From: Ectocarpus siliculosus
Taxonomy: Eukaryota; Sar; Phaeophyceae; Ectocarpales; Ectocarpaceae
Direction of reading: 5' to 3'
Assembly: GCA_000310025.1 (NCBI GenBank)
Contig: FN649752.1
Coordinates: 118,695 to 182,694 of the forward strand
DNA: 64,000 nt
The notes below the pieces were generated by a model. That model saw nothing but the letters and a program-made list of their open reading frames with translations. It did no database searches and had not been told where the DNA came from. The stretch's first letter is position 1, and the number at the start of each line of letters is the position of its first letter. A program made the translations under genes and the position numbers. Positions 13,601 to 23,602 of this stretch are shown here, piece after piece.

Positions 13601-16600
13601 CTGTCCTCATTCTGCCCTCGACGTTAGACAGGCAGACAGACAGCGTATGGAGTCGTCCTAGACGCCTATCATTTTCGCGATTCTGCCTCGTTGATGTTGG
13701 CCCGCACCACTACAACAACTATTTATAATATCAGCACAAGGAAAAGTAACCGCCTACCTGCTGGATGCATAGGGAGGTAGAAACAGAGCGGTCCGTCTCT
13801 CCTTGTCAAGGAGGTCCGTCCTCATTGGCCGAATGACTCACGGCAAGCAAAACTAACAACCACCTCTTTCCCCGGCCGCCTTCCCTGTCCTACCTGCGCA
13901 GACCCGAGGTAGACTTGACGCTGATACCGGACTACCTGGGGATCTGCCCCCGTCCCATGAGCCTCAGCAGAGTGGAGAAACTGATCGGCGGTACGAAGGA
14001 GGAGGAGAAAGAACGAGAGTACCTCACCCACTCAGAGTTCATGAGCGACATGCGCCTCATTTTCGCCAACGCCATCGCCTACAACAACCCGGACAGGGTG
14101 GTGGAGGAGGTTGACCGGGTGAGTCAGAGTGCGAGTGTGGCACCACACTCAAAACTGTACGCTACACAGTGCTGCGCTAGTGCTGTGCCGTGTGTTGTGT
14201 GTGTGTGTGTGTGTGTGTCTTCTTGTTTCTGCAAGACAGTTCTTTCACCTTTCTCGCCAATTTGTTCTTGGAAGTATTTTTTTTCTTCTCTTTACGATTC
14301 CCAAAACAAACAATTCGTTCAAGGACAAAAATTAATTCGTCTCTATCCTAGATGTTGCAATAGTCTCTGTCCACAGATGTTGCAATGCTTGTTTCTCCTG
14401 TTTCTGTTTTCGATCACCATCACCGTCACCGTTATGTCTTGTCTCATATCACCGTCACCGTTATGTCTTGTCTCATATCACCGTTCCAGTGGGACCCACC
14501 CGCCCTGTGGAAAAACTTGAGTATGTTGAGTTAAATACCACACCTCGTCATTCTGGGGCACTTCAAAACGAAAAATAAATTACTTGTACTGCGGATACAG
14601 ACGTGGGCGAACGCAGACGCCGGCGGTAGCGAAGGCTGCTGCTACTGCTGCAGCTGCTGCTTGCAAGAGCAAGGAATTTGTCTGACTTGGACTGCCGTTC
14701 AATCATGCCACGGCTTTTGTTTTCTTCGGACTTTGGCAGAGTCGCCACGATCTATCGATTGATGTGCGTAGGCATCTCTCAATCTGTGTGAAACGTCTGA
14801 TGAGCGTTTCATTTTATCCTCTTCGTCGTTTCATTTCGTTTCGGATAATCGCCCCCCCCCCCCCTCAAAAGATTGCAACAAAGTGGCACAACACGGCCCT
14901 GCTCATGGGCGCGGAACTGGAGAAATTCATGGCTTCCCCGTACACCATCCACGTGGTGGAAGAAATTGCCCGAAACAAGATGATCCCCATGGTCCACCAC
15001 AAGAGAGAGGAAGAACGCAAGAAGCTCTTCCAGGAGACCGTACAGGTTAGTCACTCAGTAACACACTCGCTTCGCACCTCTTTTTTTTTTTTGTCTAACG
15101 CTTACGCGGTGATGGGTTGGTTCATCTTTTGTGACGGGCCGTTTTTATTTCGCTTCCGTAGACGGACTTTTTGCACGGTCCTGTTTTGGTTTTCCTTTGT
15201 ATGTAGCGCAGCTTCTTGCGTTTAGTCCCGATGCTTTTCGCAGGTGGCGTTTTGAATTTCCAGGTCGGGTTTCGAACGTTGATGCTATGTATGCCAATCA
15301 CGGCCATGTACACGCCGCCCATCCACGTTTGTCGCGATGATGATCATGATGATGATTGTGATCATGATGATGATTGTGATCATGATGGTGTCGCAGTTCT
15401 GCCCGGCGAACCGACAACGGCGTTTTTCTTTTGACCCCCCACCCACCCCCCTCCGCCTGTCCCCCCCCCCCCCCGGACAGAAAAACCGCATCGTGCATCA
15501 GCAGGCGGAGCTCCAGCGCGTGGAGGAAGAGGAGGCGGAGGAGGACAGAGACCCGGTGGAGCGTGAAGAGACGCTGAGGCGGGAAAGCAAGCAGCGCAAG
15601 GCCGAGGACGACGAGCAGCTCCGCCTCAGGAAGCAGGCCGAGCAGGAGAGAGACGACATGATCGAGGCCATGTGGACCATGAACTACACGCACCGCAAGA
15701 GCATCAAGGCCATCATGGAGCGCACACACAAGCGCTACATCCGTAAGGAGGCGTGGCTGAGGGAGCGGCAGCGGCGGGATGCGGCCCGGCTCGCGCCCGC
15801 GGCCCCGTCTAATGGATCCAGCAGCGGCGGCGGCGGCGGCGGCGGTGGCGGCGGTGGCGGCGGGAGGGTCGGTAGGCACTGGGGCGAGTCCAGACGGAGG
15901 TCTGCGGAGCAGCAGGGCGATAAGTCTCCCCAAGCGGTCGCCATCGTGGCCCACACGCCAGACCCCTCTTGCGCAGAGCCCGTGTTGAAGAAGCCGCGAG
16001 GCCAGTGGGCTGCGGTGGCGGCGAAGGGTGGCGGCGGTCGCAGCCACGACGGCGGGGGCGGCGGAGGTGCCGCGGCATCGTCGGGGAGGCGAGACAAGCC
16101 GGCGGTCGGAGGTGGGAGGCTCAAGTTCCATCTCAAGGGTAAGACAACGGGAAAGCAGCGCGCCCCGCCCCCGCTCCCGCCGGCTCTGGCGGAAGCTGCG
16201 GCGGTAGCAGACTTGAAGGAGGAGAAGCTGGTAGCGGCAGCGGCAGCGGCAACGAAGGTCTCCGAAGCCCAGCCCATGGACGTCGACGGCGAAACCGAGC
16301 CTTCTTGTGGTGGCGGGGAGGGCTCGAACGTCGGCGGCGGGACGAAGCGGAAGGCTTCTTCTCCTTGTTTGACACCGGAGCCCCCCGCGGCGGGCGGCGG
16401 CGGCGGCGGCGGCGACCCCGTCAAGCCCGCCGTGCCCAACCGGGTGCGGCGCGTGAAGCTGTCCCTCTCCAAGCCTCTCCTGGCGAACGACGGCAAGACG
16501 TCCGGGGCGAAGCTGGAGCGAGCCGTCTGCAGCGACCCGCGCCTGGTGAAGATGCAGTGGGACGGTGGTCTGGTGATGGTCACGGCCGTCGTCAAGGACG

Positions 16601-17445
16601 CGAAGGGAGGGAAGGCGATCCCAGACATCGACCTCACGCAGAGCCCCTCGGGCATGACCATGGAGGCCCTGGGAGTGAAGATCAGGATAGCTGCTCCCCC
16701 GGAGGCAAAGAACAACGACGGCTTCTCCGCCGCCTGCGGGGGGGCCGTCGGCGTGAACTCCATGAGGAGGCTCAGGGGGCAGCTGCAGAAGCTGGACGGG
16801 CACATCGATGAGCACGCGAGGGGCGGCGACGAGGGGCTCCGCTGGGTAGACAACCTCAATCAGAAGAGGACGGTCCTGCGCCAGGTGGGCGCCATCCTCG
16901 AGGACGAGTTCCGGTACCTGCCGGCCTTGGGGGGGCTCTGGATGAGAGTCCGACACCTCCCGTCCGCGAAGTCGGGGTCCGGCGTGTGGAACACCGGGTC
17001 TGCCACGCCGACCATCGAGTTCCGGGTTCTGATGCGCCGCGCGCTGCTGGCCGATGAGGGCGGGCTGACGGTGGAAGAGGACTCCGGGTACGCTGAAGCG
17101 GCTGCTGCTGCTGCTGCGGCGGCGGCGGCCGAGGCCGAGGCTGCAGAAGACAGCGAGGAGGAAGAGGAGGAAGAGGAGGAGGCAGACGCGGGCCGCTTCA
17201 AGATTCCGAGCACGCCGCAGGAGTACATGCACGCCCTCGAGGAACGGATCTACAACGGTTACATGGTGCACGAGGTGCTGTCGAGGGTGGTCGACCGGGC
17301 GGTCCACGTTGCTGTCGACGGGATCGAAATGGTGGACGCACAGGGCGGCCTTGTCTGGCCTCCGTGGTCTACGGAGGAGTGCAGGCGCCGGTTCCTGGAT
17401 AAGGGGGCTGCGGAAGACTTGGCCAGGCGCAGGGACGTGTTGTAG
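712..17445 (+). CDS. Giant multi-bromodomain (polybromo-like) protein, 15 exons, about 3353 aa
   Basis: Exons, with all phases agreeing: 712-3674, 3907-4090, 4458-4568, 5258-5370, 5644-5716 (weakest), 6131-6268, 6590-7518, 8108-8201, 8836-9024, 9503-12037, 12546-12767, 13232-13386, 13902-14118, 14872-15045, 15481-17445. Residues 1-920 are Ser/Arg/Gly-rich with SR and poly-Ser runs. Bromodomain-like modules lie near 925-1049, 1050-1194, 1505-1625, 2355-2500 and 2518-2690. The fifth (PDYLGICPRPMSL... IFANAIAYNNPD) is the clearest and keeps the acetyl-lysine-binding Asn. Residue 1213 onward has 22 Gln; residues 1599-2350 are Ala/Pro/Lys-rich with a charged helix; the C-terminus has a Glu/Arg coiled coil and an unrecognised folded-looking block (about 3020-3353). 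The family binds acetylated histones in chromatin-remodelling complexes; membership of such a complex here is inference. I saw no BAH or HMG domain. The intron 10 acceptor (12544-12545) is weak. Two adjacent genes remain possible but are not needed. Confidence 0.75.
4834..4861 (+). repeat. Short TTAGG/TTAGGG telomere-like run in intron 3
   Basis: The plus strand reads as about five units of TTAGG or TTAGGG within the intron between the exons ending at 4568 and starting at 5258. It resembles telomeric DNA but is short and imperfect. Confidence 0.7.
5014..5191. mobile_element. 178-bp MITE with perfect 18-bp inverted repeats, TA flanks
   Basis: The left end reads CAGTCGGCGGTCCTCAAT (5014-5031) and the right end (5174-5191) is its exact reverse complement. 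TA lies immediately outside on both sides (5012-5013 and 5192-5193). TA target duplication and CAG(T) termini are typical of the Tc1/mariner-pogo superfamily. The interior has repeated CCTCTATAGCGGCACC-like motifs and no coding capacity. It sits inside intron 3 of the bromodomain gene, so it is transcribed and spliced out. Confidence 0.85.
6644..6709 (+). repeat. Pure (CAG)22 tract encoding polyglutamine
   Basis: Twenty-two uninterrupted CAG codons lie in the exon starting at 6590, in the glutamine frame, followed by CGG. The tract is within the linker after the second bromodomain-like module. Uninterrupted CAG runs are usually length-polymorphic, so its exact length may vary between strains or be an assembly artefact. 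Confidence 0.9.
8202..8275 (+). repeat. GAGAGGACAG microsatellite in intron 7
   Basis: Tandem, slightly imperfect GACAGGAGAG units follow directly after the donor site of the exon 8108-8201. It is non-coding. Confidence 0.65.
8713..8826 (-). repeat. Interstitial telomere-like (CCCTAA)n array in intron 7
   Basis: About 19 units of CCCTAA with variants CCCTGA, CCTTAA and CTTTAA run up to ten bases before the acceptor of the exon at 8836. Read on the minus strand this is TTAGGG, the telomere repeat of many stramenopiles. The array replaces the usual pyrimidine tract, since CCCTAA supplies pyrimidines and branch-like CTAAC sequences. Confidence 0.85.
14429..14486 (+). repeat. Two tandem copies of a 29-bp unit in intron 12
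   Basis: The unit beginning ATCACCGTCACCGTTATGTC occurs twice in succession, followed by a partial third copy. It lies in the intron between the exons ending at 14118 and starting at 14872 and has no coding role. Confidence 0.6.
15333..15386 (+). repeat. GATGATCATGAT-type repeat in the last intron
   Basis: Imperfect tandem units of GATCATGATGATGATTGT, about 18 bp each, repeat three times. They lie in the intron just upstream of the final exon of the bromodomain gene. Confidence 0.65.
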
Positions 17446-20400
17446 TTGGTTGGTGGGAGGTGGGAGGGAGCGCGCTTTTGGGCAGGTTGCGAGTTGAGTG
17501 CGTGCGGGAGCGGTGGTGTGATGTGCAAGACTGGCTGTAGACTGTAGATAGAATGGGAGGAAAGGGAAGGGGGCCTCTCCTCTCGGTCTCTTGGGTGTTA
17601 AATTAATTCAGAGATGGGCAGGGAGTTTTACAATTTGTTTCAGTTACAAAAAAAAAAGGGAGGAAATCGCAAACATGCATCTACCCGTCTGTCTGTGTTT
17701 GTCCTGTCTTGTCCTGTCTTGTCTTGTCTATGCTATGTGCGTGGCGTCATGTAACTTGACTTTTGTTTTACACCAGGCGGCAGCATCACTAGGCACACTA
17801 CATCGCACGCACGCAGTACGATATGCGGCTTATTGTCTCATCTCATGAAAGATGTCGTTTGACCCAGTAACTGGTCGTTTTGTGTTTCTCTTTGGTCCTT
17901 GTCTCAAGTACAGTATGCATTGTGCTTGTCATACAATAAACAATGATCTGATGTTGTAATCTAGAGGAGTTATTGATGTTCCCGAAGGCTCGGGGTGGAA
18001 GGGAAGGGAAAAAAGATGGGCGCGAGAAAAGATATGCATTTTCATGCTACGCAAACAGTTTTTGGGGGGAAGTGTACGTGTAGAATACGTGTAGTGTATG
18101 TTCATTCGTGTCCTGATGTGGTGCGTGGGTGTTTGTAACCGCACAAGCCTTCGTGTTCATCGCAGCTCCTCCTGTAATTAATTTTCCGGGGTCTTGGGTG
18201 CCCTTTCTCATTTCCTCAATTTCAATTTTCTGCTCAAGGGGCGGGGGTGGTGGAGTCCATGCGAACATCCCCTCTTTTTTCGAGTACCTTGTTGTCCATC
18301 GCTGGTGACGCTAGATGTCTGTCTGCTATAATCGTTTTGGATTACAATATGCACAGGAGGCCGGGTTTGTGCGCTTGTTGTTGCGTTTTTTGGAAGGGCT
18401 CGATGGCGTGCATGCATGGTATGTGGACTGCTGTCATAGCATCGAATTCTGCAAGAAATTACCAGTCAGTCACGAAAAGAAAGGAAAGGAAAGAAAAGAA
18501 AAGAAAAGGAGGGGCTCAAGGGATGACAGGAGGGAGAGTGCAGGAAAATGAGTTGCTTCAAGAAGAAAAAACATGTGGTTGCATGAGGGTGTGTTTGTGA
18601 GGGGGTGGATGGGAAACAAAGGAGGCAAGGAAGGGGGGTGTTTATGGTGATTTTATGTACCATACGGTACGGTACGAGGTAAGGAGGCGTGAAGGGTGGA
18701 GGGTGGGGGGAAGTGAGTTGCAAGAGAGAAAACGAGAAGTTGAAAATCGGCGTGTCTTTTGATGCAGCGGCTAGTTGACCTTGTCCACGCCACGAGAATC
18801 AGTGAGAACTTTTGGACAGAGAAGAGAGAAGGCCTTTGTTTTATTTCCCTTAATTCCCTTGGAAATAGAAACAGAGAGATAACCGCGGTGAGACGAAAAC
18901 GGGGGAAGTAAAATCAACCAGACCGGAGATGAGATGAGATGACATAGGGAGGGGGGGGGGGGGCGTGTGGGTGCAGCTTGGGTGCGCGCGGGGGACGGGA
19001 GAGAGTACCAAGCATGAAGGCGAGTGACTGAAGTGGGACGTGTTTCTCCACATAGTTTCAAGGCCGGGCTTCTTTGGCGAAAAGAGCGGTTGACCTGCGG
19101 AGTCAGTGGACGTGAAGTGAAAGCTTGCCTCTGCCCCTGTTCACCCGTCGTGTCTGTTTCTTGTACCGACAGAACTGACAAAAGTGATTGATGGCTGACT
19201 GCCCCCGTATCGTCTCGATGGGAAGAGATGTGCATATGCATACAAGAGATTGGATATCGAACCACGTGCGTGCGTGCAGACGGAGTTTGAACAAAGATCT
19301 GGTGTCGGTGGACACTCAGCCATCATTATTCGTTTGTTTGTGGATCTTGCGCGGTCACAACACTGCTTGTTTGCGGCAATTTCCAGGAGCTGAAAACTCT
19401 ACGCGAAGAAAGTGAGAGGGGGGTCAATTATGATACGTGTATCTTCTTGTTCTGTGCAAAGCGCACCTTAGCACATAAGCGCCTGGGGACGTGGTTCACA
19501 AATCCTATCACTTGCATACAATATTGCCTCAAAACGGCCTCCCCCTTGGCGGGAATGATTCGATGCCTCGGGCTCATCATGCCAAACGTACGAAATGATA
19601 CCCGCACCGTTTTCAGAGGTGGAATGAAATTAAATTGGTATCAGCCGATGCGCCTCTAAAACAAAAACTGTTGGGAAGAGAGTTGCCGCAAAAATAGCGC
19701 ATCGAGTCCGCCGCGCCAACGGAAAGGCGATTGCGCTCTGGTACAACATGATGCCCGTGCATCAAAAACGGTCAAAACACGTTGCGGGGCTCTGCAGATC
19801 GGCGCTGAGAGGCTTACCCGCGGTCGCGAGCTCCCTACAAGTAGAGGCACTCATCAACCAGCTTGGACAACCGAACCAGTGGTCATCGACAAAGAAATAA
19901 AGGGTGTTGTTCATTCTTTCATTCATTTTGGATGTTATTTTTTACTATCTGACAATTTGTTTTTCATTATTTTTTCACCTACAGGGCAAAATAAAAAAAA
20001 GAGCGTTGGTTTGCCCTCCCGTCTATTATCTGCCCGCCTCCGGCCCTTGCTACGCGTACAGAGTACATGTACGATATCATGTCATCATATCATGTCCGTA
20101 TCTTCAGTCTACGCACAAAGTAGCGAGCAGCATAGTGCCCATTCTATCCAAAACCCTCGAGCTCTCCCTACATGGCCAAACGCCGACAAAAGATCGGGGT
20201 TTATATTTTGTAAGGCCGGAGCTTTCCTAGACAAAAAAAAAAGAGAGAGCAACAAGCGGAGCACAGAAAACAAGCACCCAGCCGTATCAGTTGTTTCAAA
20301 ACAAAAAACACTCGCTACTTTTTCAACGACTGCAATTTCCCGTCCAGAAAAAACAGCAGAGGGTTATCTGTTGTCTGTCTACCTGTGGAGAGGAAAACAC

Positions 20401-21027
20401 AACGACTCGAACGCCAAAAATGTACGGTACGGTACGACAGAACGCGAAAGTCTGCCGCCAATGATACTTAACTCTCTCCCCCCCAAACATGACGCGGGGG
20501 GCCGAAAAATACGCCGCTCGGCAGCCGGTTTACCTAAACACAACCTGGAGAGACCTGTACAAACCAAGGAGGGCCCCAATCCTACAATAATCCCACGACA
20601 CGGCATAAATATACTAAGAAATAGAGAGAGAGGGAGAGAGAGAGAGAGCGGCGGTACATACATGCAAGCAAAGCACGTAGGAGCGTAGCTTCTTCCTCTA
20701 AATCCATCCATCCCGCAGGAGCGCGCCGCAAACGAGGGGCCAAGCTCCGCTCTCTGCCCTACTATGTGCCGCGCGGCTTGGTAAAACAAAACAAACAGAA
20801 AAAAGGGAGCGAGCTGCGCCAACAAAACGAGCGAAAACTCTACTGTACAGCGAGAGAGACAGCCGCGACGACGCCGATGAGAAACACACAAGACACACTT
20901 GCACTGCTGCTGCGGTGTTCAAACGTTCCACATGCTGACGCCTCCGGCGAACAAGGCAGACAGAAGAAGCTGCTGCTGCCGTTCCTCTCCCGTGTTGTTT
21001 GGCTCCTCCTCCTCCTCCTCCTCTTGA
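17446..21027. other. Intergenic: 3' flanks of two convergent genes
   Basis: No supportable gene. A candidate poly(A) signal AATAAA lies near 17935 for the bromodomain gene. Simple repeats include an AAAG-rich run near 18478-18511 and a GA run near 20625-20649. Open frames here, including one of 269 codons at 19879-20688, have composition and interruptions typical of non-coding DNA. The gene on the left and H2A.Z on the right converge on this stretch. Confidence 0.5.
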
Positions 21028-22250
21028 CTAGATCCTCTTCTTGGTGGTCTTGTTGACGAGCGACTTGTGGATGTGCGGGATGACACCGCCGCCCGCGATG
21101 GTGGCCTTGATGAGCGTGTCCAGCTCCTCGTCACCGCGGATCGCGAGCTGCAAGTGGCGCGGCGTGATACGCTTCACCTTGAGGTCCTTGCACGCGTTAC
21201 CGGCCAACTCCAGCACCTCCGCGGTCAAGTACTCGAGGATCGCGGCCGTGTAGACTGCCGACGTAGCTCCCACGCGCTGGTGGGAGTGCACCCGCGACTT
21301 GAGGAATCTGTGGATACGCCCCACAGGGAACTGGAGGCCGGCCTTCGAAGACCGCGACTGGGGTGCCTTCTTTGACGTTGGGGCCTTGCCTCCCTTTCCA
21401 CCCTTGCCTCCTTTGCCGCCCTTTCCTGACTGCCGCCAGCAGGACGACCATGGATGCAGCGAGTAAGAGGGAGAAGAGGAGGTCAGGGTGGTGTCATGCA
21501 TAATGCTAGGAAGACCCAAGCTGGTTGCAGCAAGTATAGGTGGCTATTTTGACCTGCGTGCTCTGCGGTTGCTCATGGCGAATCGGTACAGACCGCGATC
21601 GGGGCTCGAGACCTGTCGAGAGAGCGAGATAAATTCACGCTTGGCTGTTGGCGGTAGCAGCGAGAGAGGGAGCAAGATCAAAAAGAGTCGTGTACACTAC
21701 TGCTGTAGAGAGAACACAAGTTCTGGCACTGGATCAACAATCAGATGCTCGACAGTATTATAGTCGGCAGTGGGGCAGGCAATCCAGAGCATGCGATGGG
21801 AAAAGCACGGGAATCTGGATAAGAAAGATAACATCGTTGGCCGGTCAAAGCGGCTTTTGAGTGTTTTGATGACTCTTTTTTGAAAATGCCCAATTGGAGG
21901 CTAGAGGTGAGATAACGGCTGAGTTTTCCGAATCAGGCGCCGCCGCCGCAACTCGAGGACGCCACCAGCACAACAGGCACAACATCATTGCACAGGATCA
22001 ATACAGCTTCCCGTGAAGTTGTAGCGGCATCCGCGACACAGCGGCTCCAAAATCGACAAGTGACTACAACGCCGGAGCCCGCACGCACATCTATCGAGAG
22101 AGGAGAAACAGCAGCAGGCGAAAAAAAACCGAGAGAGGGGTGCTCCCTCTTCCCCTCTGCAAAAAACGGCGGCCAACCGAAAAACAAAGAAGTCGGGACA
22201 GCACCGCAAGGAGCTATTCTAAACAAACTGCCAGCGTCAGAGCTCACCAT
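21028..22250 (-). CDS. Histone variant H2A.Z, two exons, 134 aa
   Basis: Exon 2 (21429-21028) encodes a complete H2A.Z core: [15 protein letters not shown], the [16 protein letters not shown] loop, and the H2A.Z-specific C-terminal stretch [20 protein letters not shown] followed by HIHKSLVNK. The frame before it opens on [15 protein letters not shown] with no Met. The best start is an ATG at 22250-22248, followed at once by donor GTGAGC, and joined to acceptor GGCGGCAG at 21437-21430; this gives MSGKGG. The first coding exon would thus hold only the start codon. An in-frame ATG at 21519 is possible but gives an unlikely leader. H2A.Z replaces H2A in nucleosomes at promoters and is made outside S phase; the absence of the 3' hairpin found beside the other histone genes fits that. 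It shares a 327-bp divergent promoter with H4. Confidence 0.85.
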
Positions 22251-22313
22251 GGTGTCCCTGTAGATGAAGAAGAGAGAAGAGAAGGGGGTAGGAGATCAGT
22301 TAGGGCAATATAA

Positions 22314-22889
<576 letters not shown>

Positions 22890-22981
22890 AGCTCATCGTC
22901 ATGCTGCTGCAGCAAAGCAAGACAAGCGGCTCATCGCTCACACGCACCCGCGAGCGAGACGCCCCCTGCACAAACCAACCT

Positions 22982-22998
22982 GGTGTTTACTCAACACC
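22982..22998 (+). terminator. Histone 3' hairpin after H4
   Basis: GGTGTTTACTCAACACC forms a 6-bp stem (7 with flanking T:A) and a 5-nt loop, inside a conserved CCT...ACCC context. A purine-rich stretch, AACAAAGATAAAA, follows about 14 nt later and resembles the downstream element that pairs with U7 RNA in animals. The position and sequence match the elements after H1, H2A, H2B and H3. Confidence 0.8.
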
Positions 22999-23240
22999 AC
23001 CCAACTCAACAAAGATAAAACTGCCACGCGACCGTCGCCATCTTAATGCTAGCAGCTGGTGTGGAGGATTGACTTGAAGACTTTGCTGTTCAGGTGCGTC
23101 GAAATATGCTAGCTGAGGCGTGTTCGAAGTTCCAAGATAAACCGTCTGCTGGTTTTGGGTTCGAATACTGCTTTGTCCGTGTGCTGGGATCTGGCATCAA
23201 ACCCAGCAGGGCTGCTGTGCGAAACGTTGCTATATTACTT

Positions 23241-23602
23241 TTTTTTTTTTCTCGTAATATGACACAACGAATCCATCTCTATCATAGAAAAGAGTCTGAG
23301 ACAGATTAGCAATGAATTCATAGCGTCAGAAAGTACCTGTATGTCTACGATTTCCCAGACAGCATATGTTGTAGGGACCTCTCCCCTGCGGGTAACAGGC
23401 TCAACAAGACAGCAGTTTGGTAGCTGTCTTGTGTGTCTCATATATGTTGTTACTTTTAAAGCCTGATGTGTTGGAACACTCTGCCGGGGTACATAAAAAG
23501 ATTTCTTTTTTTCTGAACATGACCCAACCAATCCATCTCTATCTAAGAAAAGAGTCGAAGATAGAATAGCAATGAATTCATAGCGTCAGAGAAAGCTACC
23601 TG
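23241..23602 (+). repeat. Direct repeat pair, about 95 bp each
   Basis: Two copies, 23241-23335 and 23505-23602, share a T-rich lead, AATCCATCTCTATC, AGAAAAGAGTC and AGCAATGAATTCATAGCGTC in the same order, with scattered mismatches. The 170 bp between them is not repeated. It could be a short dispersed element inserted twice or a local duplication. Confidence 0.7.

Noticed and set aside
15298-17307. 669-codon minus-strand frame
   Set aside because: Antisense shadow of the last bromodomain-gene exon; it runs through an intron with simple repeats.
19879-20688. 269-codon plus-strand frame between the bromodomain gene and H2A.Z
   Set aside because: It passes through homopolymers and a GA microsatellite, with no recognisable motif.
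23094-23175. tRNA-like GGTTCGAATAC stretch
   Set aside because: The B-box-like match has no matching A box, cloverleaf arms or anticodon stem at the right spacing.
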